From positions 1-5,870 of the forward strand of contig JAILGR010000211.1 in NCBI GenBank assembly GCA_024696565.1: a stretch of DNA of 5,870 bases, read 5' to 3'. Below are positions 1-5,633 of the stretch, piece by piece. This DNA comes from Acholeplasmatales bacterium. GTDB lineage: Bacteria > Bacillota_I > Bacilli_A > Acholeplasmatales > Anaeroplasmataceae. A program made the translations under genes and the position numbers. How positions within the stretch are numbered: position 1 is the first letter of the stretch; every line of letters starts with the position of its first letter. Below the pieces are notes generated by a model. It did not search any database. It was not told where the DNA came from and saw nothing but the letters and a program-made list of their open reading frames with translations.

Positions 1-305
1 TCGCCTAATGCTTCATAGCCCTTTACTATATTATCATAATCTAAGCTATTATAGCCATCAGATAAAACAGGTATACCTAAATTAAGATCTTTCATAAATC
101 GATTGATTTCATCTAATCGATAATCAAATTCTTCCTTTGGATAAATATTATCATTTGAATAAAATATCGTAATATCAAAATATTTTTTTAAAATCATAAT
201 ACAATGGCTAGAGCATGGAGCACAGCAAGCATGTAATAACAATTTAGGCTTCTTATCTAGACTTTTTATGAATTTTAGAAAGCTTTTATAATCATCAATT
301 CTCAT
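1..305 (-). CDS. queH: QueH epoxyqueuosine reductase, N-terminal part (cut by window edge)
   Basis: This gene runs leftward and leaves the window after 101 complete codons. I translated it directly from the reverse strand. QueH reduces epoxyqueuosine to queuosine in tRNA anticodons (GUN tRNAs), the last step of queuosine synthesis, and is the non-homologous alternative to cobalamin-dependent QueG. The family signature is visible at residues 22-32 as LLLHACCAPCS, with the adjacent Cys27-Cys28 and Cys31 expected to bind metal or take part in redox chemistry. It is followed by FYSNDNIYPKEEF (residues 48-60), matching the family's N-x-N-I-Y-P-x-E-E-x block. Full-length members are about 200 residues, so roughly half is missing, including the later cysteines. 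The start ATG (303-305) has a GGAGG 7 nt upstream (313-317). It is divergent from the CarD gene. Identification is firm; whether the rest is intact cannot be seen. Confidence 0.9.
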   Translation of the reverse strand, partial: MRIDDYKSFLKFIKSLDKKPKLLLHACCAPCSSHCIMILKKYFDITIFYSNDNIYPKEEFDYRLDEINRFMKDLNLGIPVLSDGYNSLDYDNIVKGYEALG

Positions 306-328
306 CTTCTATCCTCCATTTTTTAATA

Positions 329-334
329 ATTATA
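329..334 (-). promoter_or_regulatory. Candidate -10 box for queH
   Basis: On the minus strand TATAAT lies 24 nt upstream of the queH ATG, leaving a leader of about 17 nt that still contains the GGAGG site. No good -35 hexamer sits at 16-18 nt: the best are TTTTAA or TTTAAC, each 3 of 6 to consensus. In such AT-rich DNA a lone TATAAT is weak evidence. Confidence 0.35.
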
Positions 335-386
335 ATATATCTTTAAAAAAGTTAAAACCTTTTTCTAAAAAAAATTAGATTTTTTC

Positions 387-415
387 TTGATATTGTGATA
401 TACTTATAGTATAAT
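387..415 (+). promoter_or_regulatory. Sigma-A-type promoter of the CarD-family gene
   Basis: A -35 box TTGATA (387-392, 5 of 6 to TTGACA) and a perfect -10 TATAAT (410-415) are separated by exactly 17 nt. Upstream lie runs of A (367-374) and T (380-385) that could act as an UP element. Transcription would start near 422, giving a leader of about 20 nt that carries GGAAGGAG (427-434), 7 nt before the ATG at 442. Confidence 0.8.
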
Positions 416-441
416 AATCAATTTTCGGAAGGAGTGATAAA

Positions 442-942
442 ATGTATAAGGTTGGCGATGTAATTATTTATACTTTATTTGGTATATGTAAGATTACAGA
501 AGAAACTGAACGTCCATTTAATGGTTCTACTGCTAAATTCTTTATCTTAGAACCACTAAGTAACCAAAAAACAAAGATGACAGTTCCTCAAAACAACCCA
601 ATCATTTTAGATAGACTACATTCACTTCTTTCTGTAGATGAGGTTAATACATTAATTCATGAGATTCCATTTATTGAATCTATTTGGATTGATAATGATA
701 ATCAAAGAAAAAGAGAATTTGGTGAAACTATAAAATCTGGAGATCAAATCAAGATTTTACAAATTATGAAAAGTATTTATACTCATTCTTTAGGGTTAAA
801 AGATAAAGGTAGAAAGCTTCATGTTTCAGATGAGCAATGTATGAAAGATGGAGAAAAGCTTATATTAGATGAATTCTCTTATGTTCTAAATAGAGATAGA
901 AATGAATTATTACTTGAAATAAAAAGTAAATTTGATGCTTAA
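442..942 (+). CDS. CarD/CdnL/TRCF-family transcription regulator
   Basis: CarD/CdnL proteins bind the RNA polymerase beta subunit through an N-terminal Tudor-like (RID) domain. A helical C-terminal domain contacts the upstream edge of the transcription bubble, modulating open-complex stability, notably at rRNA promoters. At 166 residues this one has the usual length of about 160. The N-terminus MYKVGDVIIYTLFGICKI (1-18) matches the family's VGD-x-V-x-Y-x-x-x-G-x-x-x-I pattern, and residues 34-50 (FILEPLSNQKTKMTVPQ) match the strand pair before the V-P motif. In the helical half, W82 precedes N-x-x-x-K/R and IKSGD (97-101), the family's W...K-S-G-D arrangement; W82 may be the residue that inserts into the minor groove. 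The start is fixed by a strong SD. It is monocistronic: own promoter, terminator 5 nt after the stop. The TRCF helicase shares only the RID domain and is excluded by size. Target promoters cannot be told from this sequence. Confidence 0.88.
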   Translation: MYKVGDVIIYTLFGICKITEETERPFNGSTAKFFILEPLSNQKTKMTVPQNNPIILDRLHSLLSVDEVNTLIHEIPFIESIWIDNDNQRKREFGETIKSGDQIKILQIMKSIYTHSLGLKDKGRKLHVSDEQCMKDGEKLILDEFSYVLNRDRNELLLEIKSKFDA

Positions 943-946
943 AATT

Positions 947-967
947 AAAAGGGGCCTAGCCCCTTTT
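947..967. terminator. Bidirectional intrinsic terminator between convergent genes
   Basis: The hairpin has a 9-bp perfect stem, AAAAGGGGC (947-955) and GCCCCTTTT (959-967), around a 3-nt loop CTA. On the plus strand it is followed by the T-rich ATTATTTTT stretch and ends the CarD gene. On the minus strand the same stem is followed by TTTTAATTTTAAG, so it can also end the flavin-reductase operon, whose stop codon (969-971) sits 1 nt from the stem. This is one compact element serving both directions. Confidence 0.9.
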
Positions 968-968
968 A

Positions 969-1472
969 TTATTTTTCTAAGCATTTTTTAATCTCACAAA
1001 CATACATTGTATGGATATCATTAGTAGGATAGAATCTATCCTTTATTTTTGAATCTAATTTATCAATTGGTAAATCTATAGAATATAGAACTTCTAATAA
1101 GAAACAATTATCTGCTTCTTTAATATAATATGTATCTAATTCTTGATCATATTCTAAATTTAAGTTTGTCTCTTTAAATTTATCTATATCTCTACCAGAT
1201 TTAGAGCCAAACAAAGCTTTGGCCTTTTTATAATCATCACTTAAGAAAGAAATACTACAATTATTAGTTTTATCAAAGAAATCATGAGTATATCTAGATT
1301 TTCTTACAAATAGATAACAAACACACCTATTCCAAATAACACCAATGCCTCCCCATGATACAGTCATACCATTAGCACCAATATTTTTATTTCCAGAAAC
1401 TACAATTCCCCACTTTTTATCAATTTCAGTAAAAAAATTCTTATTGTATTCTTCTATCTTAAATTCTTTCAT
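969..1472 (-). CDS. Flavin reductase-like (FMN-binding split barrel) protein
   Basis: This 167-residue protein fits the flavin reductase-like / flavoredoxin type, which folds as a split barrel and binds FMN, often reducing it with NAD(P)H or passing electrons. Visible signatures are N-x-M-T-x-S-W-G-G at 34-42 followed by GVIW (44-47), VRKSRYTHDFF (57-67), ALFGSKSGRDIDKF (86-99) with the family's G-S-x-S-G-R-D core, and DIHTMYVCEI (152-161) near the end, where the family normally has D-Y-H-x-M-Y-x-G-E-I. Length matches the short bacterial subfamily of about 165-170 residues, so it looks intact. It is the last gene of a three-gene operon, 12 nt after the zinc-ribbon gene, with AAGGAG at 1479-1484, 6 nt from the ATG. 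No membrane segment or partner oxygenase is seen. The substrate is unknown, and its link to the membrane-protein genes upstream may be purely transcriptional. Confidence 0.85.
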   Translation of the reverse strand: MKEFKIEEYNKNFFTEIDKKWGIVVSGNKNIGANGMTVSWGGIGVIWNRCVCYLFVRKSRYTHDFFDKTNNCSISFLSDDYKKAKALFGSKSGRDIDKFKETNLNLEYDQELDTYYIKEADNCFLLEVLYSIDLPIDKLDSKIKDRFYPTNDIHTMYVCEIKKCLEK

Positions 1473-1484
1473 ATATATCTCCTT

Positions 1485-2066
1485 TTATGCAAAAATCATA
1501 GGTCTTACAACAAAAATAACAATCGCACCAATTAAGCATATTGTTGCAAAAACTAGACCAATAGTAGATAGTATTAAACAAGCCTTATTTTTATGTTTAA
1601 AATATAATCTAAGGCCAATGCTTCCTAAAATTAATGATACAATGCCACCAAGAATTAAAGTTATTGCTGATTCTATCAAAAATTGATTGATAGTATCAAC
1701 ATATTCATTGTAAGTAATTTGATTACTATCAAACAGTAAATTAGCACTAGCTATACCAAATAATAATGAAATTGCTGCTTGTATAATCATATATGCTGAT
1801 AGAGCAGTAGATACAATACCAGGAACTATTATTTTCTTACTAGGTTTGTTTGGAATATCAGTATCTACACCATAATCATTACTATTAAATGAATCTTGAT
1901 ATCCTTCATTAATATTTTCTTCTACGATAGGTTCATCTTTAATTTCTTCATTAAATTCTTCTTTTAAATTTGTGTTAAATACATTATCAATTTCAACTTT
2001 TGTTCCACATACATGGCAAAAATTAGCATTATCTGGAATAATATTTCCACAATTCTTACAATACAT
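1485..2066 (-). CDS. Zinc-ribbon membrane protein of unknown function
   Basis: The first 23 residues form a zinc ribbon with paired knuckles CKNCG (C3, C6) and CHVCG (C17, C20), the short zinc-ribbon type common at the start of Bacillota membrane proteins. Next comes an acidic, Asn/Glu-rich, probably unstructured linker (25-77). Hydrophobic stretches at about 79-112, 129-156 and 162-189 suggest three or four membrane passes; the first is long enough to be a hairpin. The Lys-rich junctions K77-K78 and K157-K161 favour those parts being cytoplasmic. A strong AGGAGG (2073-2078) lies 6 nt upstream and overlaps the TAG stop (2077-2079) of the CPBP protease gene, so the two are probably co-translated. 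I do not recognise a named family. The ribbon could bind protein or nucleic acid or simply be structural. Confidence 0.8.
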   Translation of the reverse strand: MYCKNCGNIIPDNANFCHVCGTKVEIDNVFNTNLKEEFNEEIKDEPIVEENINEGYQDSFNSNDYGVDTDIPNKPSKKIIVPGIVSTALSAYMIIQAAISLLFGIASANLLFDSNQITYNEYVDTINQFLIESAITLILGGIVSLILGSIGLRLYFKHKNKACLILSTIGLVFATICLIGAIVIFVVRPMIFA

Positions 2067-2076
2067 AATAATCCTC

Positions 2077-2838
2077 CTAAATTAAAAACATTATAACGGC
2101 CACTAAATTATTTAACATATGAGCCGCAATTGAAACGTAAACATTATGATTACTAATATGATAAACAAAGCATAAAAGTCCACCAAGTATCATATAAGGT
2201 AATAATTGAATAAACCAAGCTCCTACACTTTCAGCTCCACCTAACATATGTGGTAATGAAAAGCATACTATTGATGTTATATATGCTGATACTAAACTTA
2301 ATTTTCTAAGTGCTTCAAAAATGGATTTACGATATATTAATTCCTCAACAACAGGAGCAAATAGTACAGTAGCAATAATCATAGGAATCTTTCCACTTGT
2401 CATTAAAACTGCCTCAATTGTAGTTTGATTAGCTGATGATTTAGAAAATAAAGAAAATAATCTATCTACTCCATAAGCAATTGCCGCAAATGAAATTACT
2501 AAAACGGGAAATAAAATAATATATTTTTTCTTATTCTCTTTAATTTTTAATATATCTTCTATTAAATAATTTCTAAGATAAAAACAAGCTGCCAATGTAG
2601 CTAATAAATAAGTTATTAAATTTGCCCATCCTAATGCAGTATGATGTGCAAATAATACTTTAGAATCATTAGTGCTTATAAAAAATGATTGAAATACTAA
2701 AGTTGAATCAACACCCTGACTTGGGCCAATTATTAATCCAACTAAACCACCAATTAAAGGCGCACCAATTAATAATAACAATACATATATAATAGCCGCT
2801 TTAAGCTTAGAGGGAGCGAAAAAAGACTTCTTTTCCAT
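2077..2838 (-). CDS. CPBP (CAAX/Abi) family intramembrane glutamic/metallo-protease
   Basis: This polytopic membrane protein of 253 residues carries the three conserved motifs of the Rce1/Abi (CPBP) family: EELIYR (E165, E166, R170), FSLPH (F193, H197) and HMLNN (H240, N244). These residues form the active site within the membrane in Rce1-like enzymes. All key residues are present, so activity is plausible. Hydrophobic segments lie at about 13-37, 70-88, 106-124, 151-164, 183-198, 207-226 and 231-252, with a soluble stretch around 38-66. Bacterial members act variously in bacteriocin self-immunity, peptide processing, surface display and sigma-factor or membrane signalling. The substrate cannot be inferred here because no prenylation or bacteriocin gene is nearby. 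It is the first gene of its operon. Only a weak SD (AAAGGG, 2846-2851) precedes the ATG, and the next in-frame codon upstream that matters is a TGA at 2851-2853, which fixes the start. Confidence 0.9.
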   Translation of the reverse strand: MEKKSFFAPSKLKAAIIYVLLLLIGAPLIGGLVGLIIGPSQGVDSTLVFQSFFISTNDSKVLFAHHTALGWANLITYLLATLAACFYLRNYLIEDILKIKENKKKYIILFPVLVISFAAIAYGVDRLFSLFSKSSANQTTIEAVLMTSGKIPMIIATVLFAPVVEELIYRKSIFEALRKLSLVSAYITSIVCFSLPHMLGGAESVGAWFIQLLPYMILGGLLCFVYHISNHNVYVSIAAHMLNNLVAVIMFLI

Positions 2839-2863
2839 AATGTCACCCTTTCATTTCTAGTTT

Positions 2864-2872
2864 ATTATATCA
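2864..2872 (-). promoter_or_regulatory. Extended -10 promoter of the CPBP protease operon
   Basis: On the minus strand TGATATAAT gives a perfect -10 TATAAT (2864-2869) with the extended TG-n element (2870-2872). No recognisable -35 hexamer lies 16-18 nt upstream, because that position falls in the T-tract of the upstream operon's terminator. Extended -10 promoters can work without a -35. Transcription would begin near 2857, giving a leader of about 19 nt. Confidence 0.6.
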
Positions 2873-2882
2873 CTATTTACAT

Positions 2883-2914
2883 AAAAAAAGAAGTATGCAT
2901 AAGCATACTATCTT
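2883..2914 (-). terminator. Intrinsic terminator of the SPFH/zinc-ribbon operon
   Basis: Reading on the minus strand, stem AGTATGC (2909-2903), loop TTAT (2902-2899) and GCATACT (2898-2892) form 7 bp. AAGA with TCTT extends it across a single bulged base, and a run of seven T (2889-2883) follows. The rising arm includes the TAG stop (2908-2910) and the last arginine codon(s) of the upstream gene. The stem is AT-rich, so termination may be incomplete. Confidence 0.8.
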
Positions 2915-4218
2915 CTTCTATTATTAGAGTTTGAACTTGAAGTAGATTTCTTACTCTTAGATACAGTTTTATATAAGAATATAGATTTTCTTTCAGTAAT
3001 TCTTAAGCTATTAGCTCTAATATATTGTTGCGCACCATATTGGAATCTAACATTTTTGTTGACTCTTCTCATTTTAACAATGGCACCAGAAGCTACTATA
3101 ATACCAAAGATTGCACCAGCAATACCGCCAATTAACCAATCGCTAGCAATAGCACCAACAATACCAGTTAATATACCACCTGATAATAAGAAAATTAAAA
3201 ACCAGAATAAAAATGATTTAGCAGCAGATATTGGTAAGTTACCAGCAATTTTGCCTGTTTGACCATTAACAGCAAATCTAAATGATTCATTATTCCATTT
3301 TGTATTTAAAATCCATACTGGATATAATGCATATTTAGTATTTGTATTAGATAATTGTAAATTAGAGTCTTCAACATGAACATTAGAATATCCTGAAATA
3401 TCATTTTGGAAAGCTTGAACAGTACCTTCACGGAATCTAGTTGTAGCTCTAGAGAAAGTTTCATCTTTTGAAACATCATATCTATCAGCTGCATAACCAG
3501 CTAAATAAGCTGCATTAAATTCTTTTGCTTCATCAAAATTATATGGTTCAATTGATTCCATTAATGCATCTTCCATTTTTTTAGAGCCATCTACAGGTAC
3601 TCTATCGAAAGCAATATTACCACCACGAATGATAGAATAATATTTTGTCTCTTTATAGTCATATTCAGCATCAGACCATTTACGAACTACTTCGCCTTTA
3701 TAACGAACTCTACCTTGAACATCAGCATCAAATAACCAAAATGGAACATATAATGGTTTAATTTCTTCTATTACATTATCTCTTGCAAATGAACTAGGTA
3801 ATAATACTTTTTTTCTAAAGAATGATTTTAATGTATTTTGGACAAATTCTTTATCATTTTTAAATGGAATTACAACATTAGGTTTTAAATCTCCTGATAA
3901 TTCCTTAGTAATTAATAAATTATTTGAACAAAATGGACAAGCAGTTGATGAAGTTGTTTCATCAACGATTATTTCACCACCACATGATTGACATGAATAA
4001 ATCTTCATGCCTTTCATTTCTTCATTAGTATAAGATTGTACCATGGAATCATCCCATGAAGTATCTTCTGGCTTATCGTTTGCTAAATCATCTGTGTATT
4101 GTTTTAAATCATCTGTAGAAAATTGTGAATCACAATATGGACATACAATATTTTGTGATTGATTATTAAACTGTAATGTTCCTCCACAGCAAGGACATTT
4201 AAATTCTTTATTTGCCAT
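2908..4218 (-). CDS. Two-zinc-ribbon membrane protein, YdjG-like (TFIIB-type zinc ribbon)
   Basis: This 436-residue protein starts with two zinc ribbons: CPCCGG...CPYC (C8, C11, C26, C29) and CQSCGG...CPFC (C76, C79, C94, C97), separated by an acidic linker. A soluble domain of about 230 residues follows, with landmarks KPNVVIPFK (112-120), IKPLYVPFWLFDADVQG (153-169) and YALYPVWILNTKW (296-308). Two membrane passes come next (about 335-357 and 361-381), then a basic tail ending in a Ser/Asn/Lys-rich segment and three arginines. This order matches proteins annotated as TFIIB-type zinc ribbon or (misleadingly) 'PriA-like', including B. subtilis YdjG, which is encoded beside the SPFH protein YdjI in the pspA locus. 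It lies 48 nt after the SPFH gene on the same strand, with AAGGAG (4226-4231) 7 nt from the ATG. A role at the membrane with the SPFH partner is inferred; the biochemical activity is unknown. Confidence 0.82.
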   Translation of the reverse strand: MANKEFKCPCCGGTLQFNNQSQNIVCPYCDSQFSTDDLKQYTDDLANDKPEDTSWDDSMVQSYTNEEMKGMKIYSCQSCGGEIIVDETTSSTACPFCSNNLLITKELSGDLKPNVVIPFKNDKEFVQNTLKSFFRKKVLLPSSFARDNVIEEIKPLYVPFWLFDADVQGRVRYKGEVVRKWSDAEYDYKETKYYSIIRGGNIAFDRVPVDGSKKMEDALMESIEPYNFDEAKEFNAAYLAGYAADRYDVSKDETFSRATTRFREGTVQAFQNDISGYSNVHVEDSNLQLSNTNTKYALYPVWILNTKWNNESFRFAVNGQTGKIAGNLPISAAKSFLFWFLIFLLSGGILTGIVGAIASDWLIGGIAGAIFGIIVASGAIVKMRRVNKNVRFQYGAQQYIRANSLRITERKSIFLYKTVSKSKKSTSSSNSNNRRR

Positions 4219-4267
4219 CTTTTATCTCCTTAGTGAAACAAGCCCTATAAAGAGGGCTTTTTTTCAT
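4208..4267 (-). CDS. Possible 19-residue coupling mini-ORF across the gene junction
   Basis: An ATG at 4265-4267 overlaps the SPFH stop codon as TAATG and opens a 19-codon frame (MKKSPLYRACFTKEIKDGK). It reads through the intergenic hairpin and stops at TAA (4208-4210), just inside the start of the YdjG-like gene (ATG 4216-4218). It has no SD of its own, so translation would need re-initiation by ribosomes finishing the SPFH gene. Its peptide is unlikely to matter; if used, its job would be to melt the hairpin and couple translation. This may be chance. Confidence 0.2.
   Translation of the reverse strand: MKKSPLYRACFTKEIKDGK
4240..4259 (-). promoter_or_regulatory. Intergenic hairpin between SPFH and YdjG-like genes (possible partial terminator or mRNA stabiliser)
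   Basis: Seven base pairs, AAGCCCT (4259-4253) and AGGGCTT (4246-4240), enclose a 6-nt loop, starting 8 nt after the SPFH stop codon. On the coding (minus) strand the stem is followed by only TTGTTTCAC if the closing TT is counted, a poor U-tract that would allow much read-through. On the plus strand it is followed by five more T, a better terminator, yet no plus-strand gene lies nearby. It most likely lowers expression of the second gene or protects the 3' end of the SPFH message. Confidence 0.6.
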
Positions 4268-5604
4268 TAAAACTTATCATTAATATTGATTGGATCGCCA
4301 CATTCAGGACAGAACTTAGGTGGATTTGTTGGATCAGCTGGAGTCCATCCACACTTATCACATCTATATCTTGGCTTTCCTTGAGGTTTTGGATTACCAC
4401 AGTTAGGACAGAACTTACCTGTATTCTTTTGTCCACAGCTACAAGTCCAAGTTCCATCATTAGCTTCAGCTACAGGAGCCTTAGTACCACATTCAGGACA
4501 GAATTTGCCAGTAGCTTTAGCACCACACTTTGGACAAGTCCAAGCATTAGCTTGTGCTTGTTGTTGAGGTTGGGGTTGTTGTTGTGCTTGTTGTTGACCC
4601 ATAGCATAGAAGCTTTGAGCATTCATACCACCAGCATTAGCAGCCATATTTAAACCATAGAATCCCATAGCAGCGCCATTAGCATTACTTGCGGCAGCCT
4701 TCATAGCTTCTGCTTGAGCTTCAACTAATGTAGCACCTGCCATAGCAGCATTTCTTGCATAAACGTTCTTTCTTTGTAATTCTTTAATTAAGTCCTCATC
4801 CTCTTTAGGTAATGTAACTGAACCTAAAGCGATAGAAACAACTTCAATACCACGTAATGAACCCCACTTTTCATCTAGGGCAGAATTCATTGCATTTTCT
4901 AATTCTGTAATATGTGTGACGATTTGGTTAGGTCTTAATTGTAAATCAGATAATCTACCAAATGCAGGTTGTAAAGCAGAAATAAATTCTGTTTTTAATT
5001 GTGTATCAATTTCACTTCTTCTATATGCACCAGTAACATTTCCACAAACATTTTGATAGAAAAGAATTGGGTTTGTAATCTTATAAGAATATACACCATT
5101 ACAACGAACAGAAACGTCAATATCAATACCTACATTGTTATCAACAATTCTAAAAGGAACTGGATTTGGAGTACCAAATTTATTATCAATTAATTCCTTT
5201 GTATTGAAATAGTAAACTCTTTGAGTACTACCAGTATCGCCACCAAAAGCAATACGTCTACCCATAGTTTTAAATAAACCAATTACTCTTTCTCCAAATG
5301 AACCAGCAAAAATTGATGATTCAGTCTTAGAATCAAATTTATATGCTCCTGGTTCAGCAGCAAATTCAACTACTTTACCTTGGTCAACAATAACCATACA
5401 TTGACCATCAGCTACTACGATAACTGAACCATTTGAAATAATATCTTCACTACCTTTAGTATTTGAAGATCTTCTTGAATTCACCTTCTTTTGCCCTTTT
5501 ATACAAAGAACATCAGCTGCTATAGAATCACAATAAAAATATTCTTTCCATTGATCTGCTAGTGTTGAAGATATAGCACCAGCAAAAGCTTTAATTAATC
5601 CCAT
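4267..5604 (-). CDS. SPFH-domain protein with three C-terminal zinc ribbons, YdjI-like
   Basis: SPFH (stomatin/prohibitin/flotillin/HflK-C) proteins form oligomers at membranes. This 445-residue member resembles the 'virion core protein-like' group that includes B. subtilis YdjI, needed to tie PspA to the membrane. It has no clear transmembrane segment; the first 15 residues (MGLIKAFAGAISSTL) could form an amphipathic membrane-binding helix. The SPFH region spans about 24-285 and includes SNGSVIVVADGQCMVIVDQGKV (two strands, 57-78), GAYKFD (86-91) and the helical stretch EDEDLIKELQRKN (268-280). An Ala/Gly/Met-rich segment (286-335) and a Gln-rich linker (337-351) lead to zinc ribbons at C357/C360/C369/C372, C388/C390/C399/C402 and C415/C418/C432/C435. 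The second has a CxC first knuckle. A GGAGG (5611-5615) lies 6 nt from the ATG, and the gene has its own strong promoter. It is first in a two-gene operon with the YdjG-like gene. Neither PspA nor YdjH is in view. Confidence 0.88.
   Translation of the reverse strand: MGLIKAFAGAISSTLADQWKEYFYCDSIAADVLCIKGQKKVNSRRSSNTKGSEDIISNGSVIVVADGQCMVIVDQGKVVEFAAEPGAYKFDSKTESSIFAGSFGERVIGLFKTMGRRIAFGGDTGSTQRVYYFNTKELIDNKFGTPNPVPFRIVDNNVGIDIDVSVRCNGVYSYKITNPILFYQNVCGNVTGAYRRSEIDTQLKTEFISALQPAFGRLSDLQLRPNQIVTHITELENAMNSALDEKWGSLRGIEVVSIALGSVTLPKEDEDLIKELQRKNVYARNAAMAGATLVEAQAEAMKAAASNANGAAMGFYGLNMAANAGGMNAQSFYAMGQQQAQQQPQPQQQAQANAWTCPKCGAKATGKFCPECGTKAPVAEANDGTWTCSCGQKNTGKFCPNCGNPKPQGKPRYRCDKCGWTPADPTNPPKFCPECGDPININDKF
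4298..4503 (-). repeat. Three zinc-ribbon coding repeats in the SPFH gene
   Basis: A 17-nt stretch encoding F-C-P-E-C-G is identical at 4298-4314 and 4487-4503, and the middle copy at 4397-4413 matches 15 of 17. Spacings are 99 and 90 nt, both multiples of three, so the reading frame is kept. The pattern suggests the ribbon array grew by in-frame duplication; it is part of the coding sequence, not a mobile repeat. Confidence 0.75.
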
Positions 5605-5633
5605 TTTGTACCTCCGAATTATATCTAATTATT

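Noticed and set aside
1345..1686. Plus-strand open frame of 113 codons overlapping the flavin-reductase and zinc-ribbon genes
   Set aside because: It lies antisense across two well-supported minus-strand genes, lacks an SD, and its protein has no recognisable features; it is a shadow.
2077..2838. CPBP protein as an abortive-infection or bacteriocin-immunity system
   Set aside because: The 'Abi' name is historical. No bacteriocin, phage-defence partner or mobile-element context is present, so a defence role is not supported.
3056..3262. Plus-strand frames at 3056-3262, 4381-4653 and 4999-5193, and the minus-strand frame at 3306-3494
   Set aside because: All sit inside strong genes in other frames, have no SD and give low-complexity Thr/Ile/Ser-rich or otherwise unconvincing proteins.
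2908..4218. YdjG-like protein as a PriA-type replication restart helicase or TFIIB-like transcription factor
   Set aside because: Only the zinc-ribbon spacing resembles those proteins. There are no helicase motifs, and two membrane passes near the C-terminus argue against it.
4236..4264. Plus-strand terminator at the SPFH/zinc-ribbon junction
   Set aside because: The T-tract is better on the plus strand, but no plus-strand gene precedes it, so a role in the minus-strand operon is more likely.
4245..4460. Minus-strand open frame of 71 codons inside the SPFH zinc-ribbon region
   Set aside because: It is an out-of-frame reading of the repeated cysteine-rich segment; the SPFH frame carries the zinc ribbons and a proper start.
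442..5604. Possible UGA-as-tryptophan (Mollicutes) genetic code
   Set aside because: Tryptophans are encoded by TGG throughout, and none of the frames needs a read-through TGA to stay complete; the standard bacterial code suffices, though no gene here ends in TGA to prove it.
5616..5624. TATAAT at about 5618-5623 as the SPFH -10 box
   Set aside because: Transcription would start within or past the SD. The copy at 5634-5639 has a matching -35 at 17 nt.
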